Source: Ectocarpus siliculosus (Eukaryota > Sar > Phaeophyceae > Ectocarpales > Ectocarpaceae). Taken from it: a stretch of DNA of 64,000 nt. The stretch spans positions 3,372,711 to 3,436,710 of the forward strand of contig FN649734.1 of assembly GCA_000310025.1 (NCBI GenBank), written 5' to 3'. The notes under the pieces were generated by a model. That model was not told the DNA's origin. It did no database searches and worked only from the letters and a program-made list of their open reading frames with translations. The translations under genes were made by a program, and so were the position numbers. This document shows positions 35,055 to 48,000 of this stretch, piece after piece (the stretch's first letter is position 1; each line of letters opens with the position of its first letter).

Positions 35055-37689
35055 ATGAAGCTTCACACCACGTCCGTAGCAGTGCTTCTGGGACAACTGT
35101 CCTCTCTAGCGACGGTCGCTCAAGCAGCTCAAAAGAAGATTGAAATCCCAGCTGGAGGTTATACGTTCAGGCTTAGCCTCTTCGACGACGGGCGGACCAC
35201 TCCCTACCGGGTGTTCTTCGCGGACGAGTACCTCACTGGCTCAAGCTACAGGCTGAGCGCGGATGGGCACGTTCAGTACTTCAAGGCCGGCGCCGAGCTG
35301 TACTTCGACCGCATGGTACAAGACGATCATTCTATCTCATTCAGCAAAAAGCTATCGGAGAGCAGGAAACATGGCAAGGGGCGACCAGAACCCCATGACG
35401 ACTACGACTTCTCTTCGTCCGAAGCAAATTTTTGCACCGAATGCACAGAGGCGATTGCCGCTACGTGTTACTCTGGACTCCCCGAATTCTGCACCATGGT
35501 TGACCGATCCATCCTCGGCTACGACGGGCTCCAGTCCATGAGAGCTCTGTGCCACAACTACGAGGAGGTGTGCACCATCGTCGAAGATTCTTGCCACTAC
35601 TTGTGTGGAGGTAAGTTCCCCGTGTGGAGCCTAGAGAGTTACTGCACGAACTGTTGTCTTCCTGTGAGTGCCAAATGGGAACTCCGCAACACGAAGTCCG
35701 GGGAGATCGACGTGTGGATATGCAGGGAAAAAGATCGCAGTGAACACCTCGGAGTATGGTCAAGGCAAGACACGGCTCCCCCCGTCATGGTCACCCGACC
35801 TCATAACCTTTTCACGATAAAGCTGTAGACGGTGTAGCATGCAAATGGATCGATTGGTTATTATTGTGTACCGTTGATTTGTGTTCCAATTCACACTACA
35901 TAGTTCCCGCGCACCTCCATCATGTTCTTGCTATCGAGAGCAAACGCACAAATTTCCCTTTCTGCCACCATATCTCTCCTCTATCCTCCCTCCACATACT
36001 TTGGCATGTGTGAGAGCCCAGCGCTGGGGTCGTTTGCTTGTGTACACCAAATAGTCTAATTGTGAACATTTTTTCCCTGCGGCTGCGCAGACGTGGACCA
36101 CGAGTTGGTGAACGCCGCAACTATCACAGCCATTGCCGCAAGCGCCACTGGCTTCGACGAACGCCCGGGACAGGCCAGTGGTGATTCCGGATGCGGCAAA
36201 TACGGGTGTCTGCCTGTGTTGGCCACCGACGGCATCGCCGACGACGTCGAGTCCAGGTGGTCATGCGCGGAGGACGTCGTCCCTGACGGTGGACAGTGCG
36301 AGATCGAGTTCACTTTCTTCCACCCCCAGAACCTCAAGCAGTTGCAGGTCGACTTCTGGAAGGGTGAGGAGCGCACCCGCACTCTCAAGGTGAGATGCTA
36401 AGAATGTATTTCACGCTATTTTACTGGTTGTAGTACATCTTGGGATACACAGTAGCGCTTGAGCCGAATGAAACGCTGTGTGAACGCACCGGCGGCGGAT
36501 GGGTTGCCCCTTCGTAATATGTATCAAGTCGGCGGCTGCAGATAAATGAACGTGAACATGCATTGACAAGCAAGAGACTGGCACGCATTGCACACAACGT
36601 GTAATCAGAGAGTCGTATCCAGACGGGGCAAAGATGCAATAAGCCTGCGATCGTGTAGTTTGGTGCGGTATTTTTCGGCGTATTTTCGACGTCGAGGCAG
36701 TAGTCTACATTGTTATCGTCTTGCTCGCCATCATGGCGCAAACCGAAGCGCTTTGGCAATTGCAAACAATGGTAATCTTGCATTAGTAGACTACCCATGA
36801 GATATCGAACGCTTACAATTTCACCGTGGGGCACGCTGCCAAAAGTCGTACCGCCATTGAACAGCCGGCCCGACGAGCTGTTAACGATTCGAGTCTGGTT
36901 CGCACGTTCGCCAATGGTGAACAGGTCAAAATCAACGGCGAGAAGTTCGGGGAGTTCGACTCTCACCCTGGATCTGTCACGAGCTATTTCGACGTCATTG
37001 CGTACGACGTGCACACCGTCACGCTCGAGTCCCTCGGCCTCGACAAGGACGAGTGGATCAGCCTTCTCGAGGTATCAAATGGGGGTATTGCTGGTGTCTT
37101 TCGTTTTCCGTCACGACATCATTTATCTTGTCGGTCCCTCGTGTGGTACGTGCCTGGTGTGGCGAGTTGCGGTAATCCTTCCTGTACAACTTGCTACGGT
37201 ACAGGCACATGAACAAGACCATGTCGTTTGTCGTGCCGTGGTGTCTTGGCAGCGATCGCAGCATACATCAATGAAGTTTATCCAACACTGCAAGTCTAGG
37301 GCACGAGCGAAAATCAACCAAAGCGCCACCTCGAGTATCCAGTCTACGAGGGTGTGTTGTAAAAAGGGATGGCTCCTACTGGGCGGTTCAATCTCTTGCG
37401 TACCTTTATCTAGACTGTTCGGCGCCTGCAAGAAAAAGTGGAGCATACATCAATTTTTCCCCATGGTCGTCCTGTACGCGGTGTTTTGCGTTATCGCAGG
37501 AGACCCAACACACAACAAGTCGTAGTATTGGAGTTGGCTTGCCAAACTATCGCCGAAGTGCAGCCCCTCCACTGTCCACAGCCTTTTCCCGATCTTGTTC
37601 AACCTCCCCGCCCCCATCGTCTCCACACACACGTGATGCCGGATTTGATTGTGATTTTGACCCAGGTACTCTTCATGGTGGAACCCTGA
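35055..37689 (+). CDS. Secreted Cys-rich protein with C-terminal F5/8-type-C-like domain
   Basis: Four exons: 35055-35610, 36091-36389, 36865-37071, 37666-37689; 1086 nt, 361 residues, all in phase. The exon 1 donor is GAG|GTAAGT. The N-terminus is a signal peptide (MKLHTTSVAVLLGQLSSLA, cleavage after about residue 24). An unrecognised region follows (FRLSLFDDGRTTPYRVFF), then a Cys cluster at about 118-184 (FCTECTEAIAATCYSG, CHNYEEVCTIVEDSC). Exons 2-4 resemble a discoidin/F5/8C sandwich: ATDGIADDVESRWSC, QLQVDFWKGEERTRTLK, YFDVIAYDVHTVTLESL and a final EWISLLEVLFMVEP. Such domains often bind carbohydrate in cell walls, so the protein may bind matrix polysaccharide. The exon 3 acceptor is the least certain point. 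The same reading frame continues past the exon 1 donor to 35828, so intron retention would give a 257-residue form without the C-terminal domain. Confidence 0.8.
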
Positions 37690-39229
37690 GCGGCGGCGCT
37701 CGAGAATCCTCACCGCGAACGAGGAAGACCGCGAACATAGCTTCACTTCGCATGTTGAGAGTACCAAGTTGAAGTGAATGGGTGGGGTTTCCTCTAAGGA
37801 CTTTATTTGCGTTCCTGAACGAGCGCGTGGAAAGTAGCTGTCGTACGTAGTAAACACATTGCCCGTGAATGCCAAGCTAGATGTACAGTAGTTGGTCTCA
37901 AACTTCGGAGTGAATCAGATGTTGGATGATGGTATTAGTCGGCCTCCTTTGACGGGGGCCGCAGAGCAAGATACAAGGGGACCATCGTTGCAGGTTGCAA
38001 TGACAGCCAACGATAGAGTTGTTTGCATTCATTGCGGTGCGCAGTTAGAGCTGATCCTGCCGCGAAGTGCCGTATGTGGCCCCTACGTTTTGTGTGTGCA
38101 CGCCGAGAAAGGGCCAGTATGGAAGTGTTGGTGGGCATGCTTACAGTGACGATGGAAATCGAGTGAAAATATTAATGCTGCATGTGTGCATGGGCCAAGT
38201 TGGACTACATGTACTGCATAGTCTAGAGGTGTTACAGTAGCAAGTTTTGATCAGAGGTTGGGACAAAAAACAAGGAGCGGAAACGCGAAACATTCAAAAA
38301 AACACTGCAAGCCTAAAGTCGCCGGGGTGGTGCGAACGCCATGCAAGGTGCGCTCACTTCCTGTAGGTTGTCGATTCCACGACGAGAATTTCCCCCCCAA
38401 GCCTCCTATTAAAAACTCTCTGCACAGCGACGAGTTCGGTAGCAAATTGTGGAACGTGTAAATGTCGACTTAATGTGAGGGATTTGGGATCATAGCACAA
38501 CATTTCTTTTGTGCTGCAACCCGCTTCAAGGCGGACTCGAGTCGTCATAATCGGGGATCGAGCGTGGGCATTTTTTCAATGGCCAGTTCGCATTCAGACA
38601 TTCAGGGATGGCCCCGACCCATGGCTGCCCGATGTAGGGCACGCCTGAATGACACGCGATTACATAGGCAAGAGTCACATCCAACAAGAGGCCACCGAAG
38701 TCGATCTTCTTCGTCCCTTCGATACTCCACGAAGTTGCAATGCCATGCGCGCACCTCGGCTGCAGTTTTTTCCTCATCTTGAAGAACTCTACCCATTGTT
38801 TGTCGGGACGCATGAAAACATTCAAAGAGTTGCCCTGGAGTAGGATCTCGGTTCACACGTCAGATCCAAAATAACCCGCCTACGCCACCCATCACCACGC
38901 GATGACACCGCCACATTTCACTTCTGTCGACGATACTAACCGAAGACCCCGCGCCGCTCCCTTTCGTCAACGCCTCCATGGATATACTCCATTCCACCCA
39001 CAAAAAGAATCAACTTGTCGACCACGAAAGCAGGATGCAGCGTCAGCAGCCGGAGTGCCACGGGTGCCGGGCTACCCATCAGACCGAGAAGAAGCACCGC
39101 CGATTGCCTTCCTGCTCTCCGCCCCCTTCCCCAACAGAGAAAGAAAGAACGCGCTCGAATCCGCGCCCGTGCAGCCACCCCTCCGCCATACACAATCTGC
39201 CCCTGCATCTTCCACCTGGAACCCGCCGG
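37690..39229. other. Intergenic DNA and 3' flank of BRCA2 gene
   Basis: Minus-strand frames at 38825-38526 and 38549-38354 have fair codon use (for example GVPYIGQPWVGAIPEC) but no splice links or family match. They could be an unrecognised exon or relic. No clear polyadenylation signal is identified. Confidence 0.4.
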
Positions 39230-40228
39230 TCACGAAGTTGGCGGAGAGGCGGCGGCACCGGCACCGCCGAGATCATTCAGAAGAGCCTCGGCCGATCGAG
39301 CCACGTCCACGGAGCCCACCCCGTGGACCACCGCGACGTCTCGGCCCAAAACTCGCGAAAAAAAGCGAGAGACCGAAAACGAGAGCTGCCTCCGGCCGCA
39401 AGCGGAAGCCAAATCGTCCAGCATGGCTCCCGCTCCATCACCGCCGCCGGCGCCGCGTCTGCAGCCACCGCCTCCGCCGCCCCCGTCCCCCGCAGCAACG
39501 GACGGAGCTGCGGAGGTAACGCCCCCCGCACCAGCGGCCTTCACGTCGCTGAAACCGTGCGAACCGGGGTTGATCCCCGAACCCTCCGCTGTCGTCGGAC
39601 CTGCGACCGTGCTACAATCAGCACTTGGCTTGACGTCGCTGGCCGCTGCACCGGTTCGAGGGCTTTCGGCCATGCCTGCCGCGACAACGGGGAGCGCCGT
39701 GACGTCACCCGCAATCGTGGCCGCCGGCGACACGTTCCGGCGAACGGAGGGACCACCGCCCGCGGAACCGCAGCATCCCAAGCCTTGCCGACGGCTTGGA
39801 TGCGCCACTCGACACAGAGCGGATGCTAGCGCGTCCATGATTGCCGCTTCACCATCAGAACAGACGACGGCTGCATGCGGGGGTCGTCGCTGACTGTCAC
39901 CTTGACGCTCGCTTGGCCCTGCCTTCGTCGACAAAACGCCCGGCAAAACCGCCTCCATCGACGCTACTACCTCTTCCCCTCTCGATCGGATGCCGCCGCC
40001 GGCGGAGGAGATTGCGTCGTCGGAATCGGTCACTGGCTGGGGGCTCGGGGGTGCCACCGGTGGAGCCGGTCGCTGCGGCTGTTGTCCGGCAGCGAGCTGA
40101 GCCGCCGCCGCGGTGAGCCGCTCAGCCGGCGCACCGTCACCGACGGTCAAATCTGCCGACCCCGCCGCCGCCCGCATCGGACCGCGGCCACCTCCTTCTC
40201 GTCTACACGTCTCGTCGTCGTGGCCGAG

Positions 40229-40259
<31 letters not shown>

Positions 40260-41182
40260 CGGTCAAGGAAGGCACGAGCGATGTCGCCGCAGGACGTTCC
40301 AGTCGTTTCCGCCTTGTCACCGGTGCCCGGCTCTTCGGGACCCAGGGCAGCCGGCCTCAAACTCCGGCCACCGTTGCCCCCGCCGAGGGCTACGTCCAGG
40401 AGCTCCTTGAGGGAGGCCCGGGGAAGGACGGCCGCCGCCAAACCGCCTCCCGTGTCGATACCCATCCAGAGGCACCCGGGGTCAACGCCGCCAGGCATGG
40501 ATGTATCGCCGCCGCCACCGCCACCGCCGCCACCGCCGCCAACAACGCCGCCAGGAGCCGGCCGTGTTCCGGCCGCAACCACCGATGACGGAACACCGGG
40601 CAGAACCGCGAAAGACGACACGAACCCGATCACGGCGTCGTCGATCCGTCTCTCAAGCACCAGGGCCCGCTCTCGACAGGGGGATCCTGACGTCGTCTGG
40701 CACGCCGCCGCCCCCCCCGCCGCCGCTGCCACCGCCGCCGGGGCAGCGGCATCCGTCGTCGGGTCTGCAGCCTCAAGTGCCTCAGCACGACCAGAAAGAC
40801 TTGTACCGGCATCGCCGGCGTTAGCAGCAGCGGCAACACCGGCAGCAGCGGCAGCAGCCCCTGGCGGCAGGCCTCCGGCGTCTGCTACCATCGACGGGGG
40901 GGTAACGGCAAGCCGCCGCCGCCGCTCCCTCGCCTGCAAGAGCTCAAGCCGCTGCCGCTCCCGCCGGACTGCGTTCCGGCCCTCGCCACCCTCGGCCCAC
41001 CGCCGCGCCGCCACCAGCGGTCGCCCCAAGTGCCTGGCCGGCGCGCCTCCGACTGACCGCGGGGGCGGGGCGCTCCCGTTCCCGCCCGCCGCCGTCAGTG
41101 ATGACCACGAGAGCGTCCCAAGGCCACGGTCGCGGACCGCCGGGAGCCCTCCCGGCGCTGAAGGATCCCAAGTCCCACCGGC

Positions 41183-41220
<38 letters not shown>

Positions 41221-42095
41221 TGTGTCTGCCCGCATTCACGATCGCCCAGCAGGCGCCCGGCGCGCTGCGAAGGATACGGTGGTGGCGCGCGAGCTCCGGC
41301 CGGACCCGCTTCGTCAGAACGGCGCACGCCCCCGACGGCTCGGTCATGTACACCCGGTACGTAACGCGCTCGTCGTCAGCCTGAGCAGTAGTGGAAGCGT
41401 TTCTTTCGTTGCCCGACTCGTCCCGGAAGCCGCTGCCGCTGCTGCTGCCGCCGCCGCCGCCCCGGCAAGCGGAGTCGGCGGCGTGCGTGATCGATTCTAC
41501 CGTGGCGAATACCTCCCCAGAGCCCGGGGTCGCGGACAAGGGGGAGCGCTCCACCGTCACCGCGACCACGCACCCGACGACGTCGACCTCCGCATCACCA
41601 CCACCACCACCACCACCACCACCACCGCCCCCCGACCCATCCCCGGCCTCGCCCCCGCCCCCGCCCGCGGCGGATGGCGGCGCCGTCGATCGCCCCCGCT
41701 CCTCCTCCCCCCCGCCGTGCACATGGCGACGACCAGCGCTAGCGCTGCCGCTGCCACTACCGCTGCCGCCTCCTCCGCTAACGTGACCGTGCCAACAACC
41801 TCCCTCGTCATTCCCAATCCGTCGTCGAGACCCGCGCAGTGGCGGCGGGACCAACGCCGAGAGAGGCGTGTAGCGGCGAGGGACAAAGCGTGGCGAGAAA
41901 AAGGGCGTCCTTTCAGCGCCCAGGTAATCTCCGCCTTCGCCGCCCGTTGGCCTAGCGGGGACGCCGCCGCCGTCGCCGCCGGTGCCGAAGCCCGGGGTGG
42001 TAGTGGTGCCGATGACCTCTATCTTTGTCTGCCGGCCCGCAGAGAGCTCCAGGGAGCATCCCGGGACGCGGTGTCGGCACACAGAAGCCGTAACG
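39230..42095 (-). CDS. BRCA2: BRCA2 last exon: end of OB2, OB3 and C-terminal tail
   Basis: The acceptor (AACAG at 42100-42096) is in phase 2 with the 43008 donor across the N gap; the stop is the TGA at 39230-39232; 955 residues. LELSAGRQTKIEVIG corresponds to the end of OB2. AEVDVVGCVVAVTVE and VTYRVYMTEPSGACAVL with ACWAIVNA correspond to OB3 (human SEVDLIGFVVSVV region). A ~650-residue tail of Gly/Ala/Pro/Ser runs follows, including poly-Gly of 12 encoded by (GCC)n at ~41183-41220. The tail ends in a segment that looks ordered and conserved (LASACGRRQLSFSVSRFF, VDVARSAEALLNDLGG). This exon does not show where a second RAD51-binding site or nuclear signal lies. Confidence 0.88.
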
Positions 42096-45000
42096 CTGTT
42101 GTTTTTTACGTTGCGCGTAAAAGAAACGATGGATTCAGAAAAGAAAAATCGAACGAAACAGCGACGAGCAAAGAACAGAGTGAATGAGACAAGTGTTGAA
42201 AAATAAAGTACACGGGTCCCGCCAAGATACCCCCCGTGCAACAGGTAAAGCAATCTGGTAGGATAAACCTAGTGGGGGTTACGGGAGAACGCTATCGGAG
42301 AGAAAAAAAAGCGACCGGGGCAGGGAAACGCCCGTCGAAAACTGGAGGGTTTCGAAGGAGCCAACGCCGAAAAACATTAGCTGTCGGATGGAGGACGGAA
42401 TACGGAGCGCCATTCCGACACCAGTTGTTGTTTGGGCACCCACGGGTGGCATGCGCTGCAAAACGTCAAAAGAGTCACAATGACCGTTTCTTTATAACCA
42501 AGCGGACGCTGAACAGGGAAGAAAGGAGGAGGGCGGCAATGGCGGAAAAGAGCCAGAGACGAGAAGGGACAAAAATCAGCAGCTCCACGTGGATAACGGT
42601 AGTGTGATGGGGACATCGGCTCATGCGATGTACTCAAGAAGCACCTTGGCACCGCTCATGTCTGTGCTCATTCGGGTTTGATGTCACAGCCCTTACGCCA
42701 TGCCGTCACGCAACAGACAACTCCTTGGACAACCAAGATTCCAAGGCACGATTGGGTGCACAAAACACAGCACGCAACACAAGCAGCGGCACCGAGAGAG
42801 AGAGAGAAACCTCTCTCTGTCTCGCTCGAAGTCCTCCTCCTCCTCCTCCTCCTCCCCCTCCCCCTCCCCCTTCCNNNNNNNNNNNNNNNNNNNNNNNNNN
42901 NNNNNNNNNNNNNNNNNNNNNNNNNNNNNNNNNNNNNNNNNNNNNNNNNNNNNNNNNNNNNNNNNNNNNNNNNNCCTCCCCTTCCCCCTTCCCCCCCCCC
43001 TTTTCACCTGTGCAGTCTAAGCACCGCCCCCTCCAGGAGCAGTCCCGCCGTCGCCTCGTTCGGAGCCCAGACCTTCACCACGGCCGAAATCGGCGGTAGG
43101 CCGCTCCGCCGACCAACAAATTCCTCGCCGCCACCGGGGCCTCGCGTCCCTGCCCCCCCCCGCCGACCCCGCGGCGCGGAGGACACCGCCTTCCTCCCTG
43201 CCGCCGCCGCCGCCGTCGATGATGGTGCTCCATCACCTTTGCGGCTCTTGTTCGGGGTTCGAGTCGTGTCGGCGTGGGGGCACACGCACGCCACGCGCAG
43301 CGTGATGAGTTGCCTGGATGGAAAGAGAGAAGCCGGGCAAGTCACACACACGAGGGTCGTTAGGACGGGGGTCGGGTTTGAGGGGAGGGGTCACGAGATC
43401 TCTTCCCGTGGCCAAAGGGTGTTGGGTGTGAGAGCGCACGCAAGCCACGTGCAGCGCGTGACGAGTAGGTTGCCTGGACGGAACAACAAAAGTCCAACAG
43501 CAAACCACGAAAATCAAACAGTCGTTCGCGAGGTTCGATAGAACGGCGTCGGATTCGAGGGGTGAGTCGAGAAACCTTCCTGAAGTCAACGGTGTGGGTA
43601 CGACTGCCGCTTGCGTTCGTGCGTCTTGTAAACTCGCACCGATCGGCCACGACCGACCTGCCGGCTGACCAATGAAAATACGCCAGGTTCGTCAGGAAAT
43701 TGAAAGCATAAACGAGCGATATGAGTCACAATAGCGGATGGATTTACCTGACTCTTCGATCGATACCGTCCACACTCCGCAGGCGTTCGTCCATGGCCTT
43801 CTGCCGCAGACCTTCCATCACCTGGTGGGTGGGCGGTGGAAGGGGGTGCAGTTGACCGGAACATGTCGAGGAGGTGTCGCCGTGATAAAACGCATCATTG
43901 GGGCATCAACGGGGCAGCAAGACAATACCAGTGGCAGCAGCACCACCACCACCACCAACAAGAACAACAATCTCACCAACCTCACAAAAAAAAAAACAAC
44001 AACAACAACCAACGCAGGATGGGACTGCCGAAAGGGAGACAGCGCAAGACTTCTACCTTTGGACCCAGGTGACGAGAATGCCGAACAAGAAGATAACAAC
44101 TCATGATCAATATGTGCTGACACAACAAATGCCGACAAAAACACTTCAACGAACGCGCGCCTGTTGGTGTCGCTCCCTCCAGTCCGTAACCTCCTTCCGC
44201 CCCTCGGCGGGGAGCGCTTCGAAAAACGACGACGGGTTCTCCGCCTGGTAATTGCCCCAACAAGGAAAAGAGCACAGCACCACCACACCACGTATCGTGG
44301 TCATCCGCAAAACACAAAATCTAATAGCGTGATGGGAGACTGGTGGCAGCCAATGCACAGGCCTGTGTGGTATTTTAACAATTCATCAAAAGCCAAGAGC
44401 AAAGCGCCCAGCACTGTGTGTCACCACCGGGAAAAACACAAAAAAAAATCAACGGGGTCGAGACCAGAACTCGGATTGAGGATCTCACAACCCATCAGGC
44501 CAAGGGCCTTTTCAGCTGTCCCAGAAACAAGTTTCACACTCGAAAACGAAACGAAAAGGTGTTGTTTTCTATCTTCTTCAAGGCTCTCAAGGTCGACTTC
44601 GGCAGGCACCGCGGGCTCCTCGCAGAACGAAACAAATGTCTCAACGTCTGGTGAACCCCCCCCCCTTTCGAAAAAACAAAATGCCCTACGTCAATGTAGC
44701 TAGTGTGTTGAACCAGACGTTGAGTCTATAGCTAATGCGGTGGACCTCCCCCCCTTTTCGACAAAAAAAAAAAAAAACTCCGTCAGTCTAGAAAACTGTC
44801 ACGACGACGAACAAGCGAAACCCGTCCGTACTGGATGCGGCGATGTGCTGTTTGTGCCCATACAACCACACCACGAGCCGAAGTCCATTTTGAATATCGT
44901 TGCGATTCGTGCGGCTCCTTTTGGGCTCGTCGTCATGCTCCCGCGGAATTATATTGCTATTTTTTTGCTCATGCTGTGCTCTTTTCCTTACCTCTCTCAT

Positions 45001-48000
45001 CCTTCGAAACGAATCCGGGAGGGCCTCTTCGAGCTCGCGCATAACCTGGGTGGGAACCAAAAGGACAACGGAGCAAGAGGGTCATATCAAGAGCGGTGCA
45101 ATTCCGCCCGAGGTCTAATAGCCCGTTCCCACTCACGGATCGCACGCCAATGCAATCCTTTGAGCTATCTCTGTAGCTCCGAACCAAACGAACACTACTA
45201 CGAGAAACACAACTCCGACGGTGAGTTTGCACCGCTTCAATCCTCTCCATTTTCCAGAAGCACGTATTGTACAAGACATCGGGTTGCGCACCTCCTCCTC
45301 CATCCCAGCAGCCTCCGTCTCCATGATTCGCTGCATCCTTGCCAAGTGCAGACTCCGCTCGCCCTGATTCCGCGTGTCGAAGGGCGACGAGAAATGAGCG
45401 AGGCTTTTCTGACTACCATCGCCGCCGGCGTTTGTCACATCGGAGGAAAGACATTGTGATCTGAAAATATTAGGATATCGCAGCAAGTTTGCTCCAAGAC
45501 AGCCTGTAGTACCTGTGATCGACATACCGCAAACACGTGGGAAAACCGCAGCCCCACCCACCTCGGCTACCCCCCCCTCCCCCCCCCCCCACCACAAAAA
45601 CAACGATACAGCAAGCACCCGCGTTTGAGAAATGTCAATTTGAGGTCGAGGCTCGATTTCTCATTTCGTCACCACCCTCGAGAATAGGTCAATATTCGTA
45701 TAGAGCATAGTGTAGGGTCATGGCTGACGTGTGTTTCTAATTAAAGTCGATTTCTCAAATGTATCGCCAATATCTGAGCCATTGTTTCTAACGGCTTGTT
45801 TCGCATAAGAAATCGAGTGTAGTGTAGGGTCACGGCTGAGGTGTGTTTCGCGTATGCACAATAGTCGATTTTTCAAATTCATCGCCAATATCGAAACCAT
45901 TGGTAACGGCTTGTTTCCGAATCACAGGCGCTACCTAGGCGTCCCACCTCCTCCTCCGCCTCGCTGAGAACGCGCCTCCGACCCCCTCCTTCCCCCGACC
46001 CTCCTTCCCCACCGCTGCCGCCGCCGCTCATGTACAGCGCCGGGTATCGCCGCAACACCACCACCCGCGTCGCGGAGACGACGCCGCCGCCTGCCGCGAG
46101 CCCCAAAAAAGAGAGGGGGGGGGGGGGGCAACGGGAGATCCGGTCCGACCCGACCAGTGCATCAGCTAGAGGAAGTTTTCGAAATCACCAGCATTTTGCT
46201 GGGTGCGGCTCCGGTGGATGAAAGAGCGCGATTTGTCGAGCAGTTATGCCGACAGCACGAGCGGGGGCCCTCAATAGTGACATTGTCGAGGGCCTTTAAT
46301 ACTAGTGCCGGTATGTGTCAGGCAGGCCGACACATAAGCCCTGCTCACACTATGAGGTATTGACTCCAGCACTCCATCGGTGTCACGCGATTTTCATCGG
46401 TAATGTAGGGGGGACCGGCACTACTCTGCCGGCAACGAGCCCAGACTGTTGCCAAAAGGCGCTCCCCCGGACGCGCAGCTACATCGAAGCTCGAAACTAG
46501 CCACACACACACAACAGAGAAAAACAAAACGAGACTACAACAATAGCAGCAGCACGCCAACCAATCCCAACCCCCTGCGCACCGAATCATCCCCAACAGC
46601 CCCAAGGCCGCCCTCTCACCTGGCACCACGGTGCAGAGAGGAACTTCAAGCGCCGCAGGTTCCACGCCCCCCGGTCCCCCCTCCTCCTCCGCTCTCCGCC
46701 CCTGCCGCGGCCAGAAAAAACCCAGGCGGGCGTCCCACCGCGCGCGGCGGCAGGAGTTCACGGCAAGCCGTAGGCGCGGGCCGGCCCCGGGGGGAAACTC
46801 CCCCGCGTCCCGCCTCCGAAGGAGTTCCAGCGGGTCCATCGGGTTCACCGCGCCACCGCCGCCGCCGACGCCGACGCCGCCGGTGCTGCTGCTGCCGGTA
46901 GTCGCGGTCGCGTTCTTGTTGCTGTATGGGGGGGGGTTGTAGGGTTCGTTTGATGCGATTGGTTGGGAATGGGATCATCGTATAGGAATGAAGCCTGATG
47001 CGCAGCGAGCGGCTTTCAGCTCGTCGTGGTGGCCCATTCACGTCTCTGCTCAAGGCTGCGAAATTCCATGCCTGAGGGCACACCAAAAAAAAAGCAATAG
47101 GCCATGGACTTACTCGGCGCACCGCCAACTAAAGCTTGCTGGAACAGCTGCATCGATCGGCATCCCGATTGATGAGAGAACAACTAGATGAGATTATTGG
47201 AGACCAGAGCGCTATTACGGGGGGTCAACAGGTCAGATAGAGCATACCCATTCCTCTGTCTCTTTCGAAATCCAGCCAACGACAAACGGAGAGGCTAGCC
47301 AAGCCACATCTTCCCTGACGGCACGAGCAAAAGAACTGACCCGTCCACTCCACCTGCGTGCCGCTAATCATTCCGTACGAAAACAAAACGACGAGAGACC
47401 CTCAACACCCCCGTGCGCACACACACATGCCCTCTATTGGCGAGGTCAGCCGCAAAACAGACGAGCGACGACATCCACCAGCCTTCGCAAATCTTGCTTC
47501 TAGAAAGGGGTACAAGTACGGAGGCAGGGAGGGAGGGTAGCGACACAAAGCCCCCCCCCTCTCTATTTCATGGACTGTTCATAATTACATCCTCGCCAAG
47601 GCTGTCCTCGATATCCATCACTATTACATCATTTTGCGCTCACTCGATGGGTCCTGCCCCTGCCCCTAGGGCGGCGTTTGCGATGGCGAGCTTCGTCCCC
47701 GGGGCGATCTTGCCCTTGCCCCTGCGCAGGAAGTGGGCGAGGGCCCCGTCGAGAGCGGCGTCTATGGGATACCACCCATCGGTGACCTTGAAAAAACAAA
47801 CAAAAAAAACGTCACGGGGAGGGGAGGCACGAGATCGATTTGAACAGCAGCGTCAAAGCCGGTCGTGGCTCTCCCATGGCAGCGATGGGCGGAAGCCCTA
47901 GCCCATCCCCGCCATGGGCGAAGGACGATGTCGCCAGCGACATCGCGCTAGGTAGCGTAGATAAAGGTTAAAGAAGGGTCATGGAGATATTGGAGAGGCT

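Noticed and set aside
38526..38825. A minus-strand frame with GVPYIGQPWVGAIPEC
   Set aside because: Looks somewhat protein-like but has no family match and no in-phase exon partners. It also lies beyond the BRCA2 stop.
40113..41384. Long plus-strand open frames across the BRCA2 last exon (also 51702-53732 and 56193-57047)
   Set aside because: GC-rich coding DNA leaves opposite frames open. These give Pro/Arg/Ser runs, while the minus strand carries recognisable BRCA2 motifs.
45130..45195. tRNA-like A box (minus strand ATAGCTCAAAGGA)
   Set aside because: No B box (GGTTCGANTCC) or closing acceptor stem, and it lies in a BRCA2 intron. At most a SINE-like relic.
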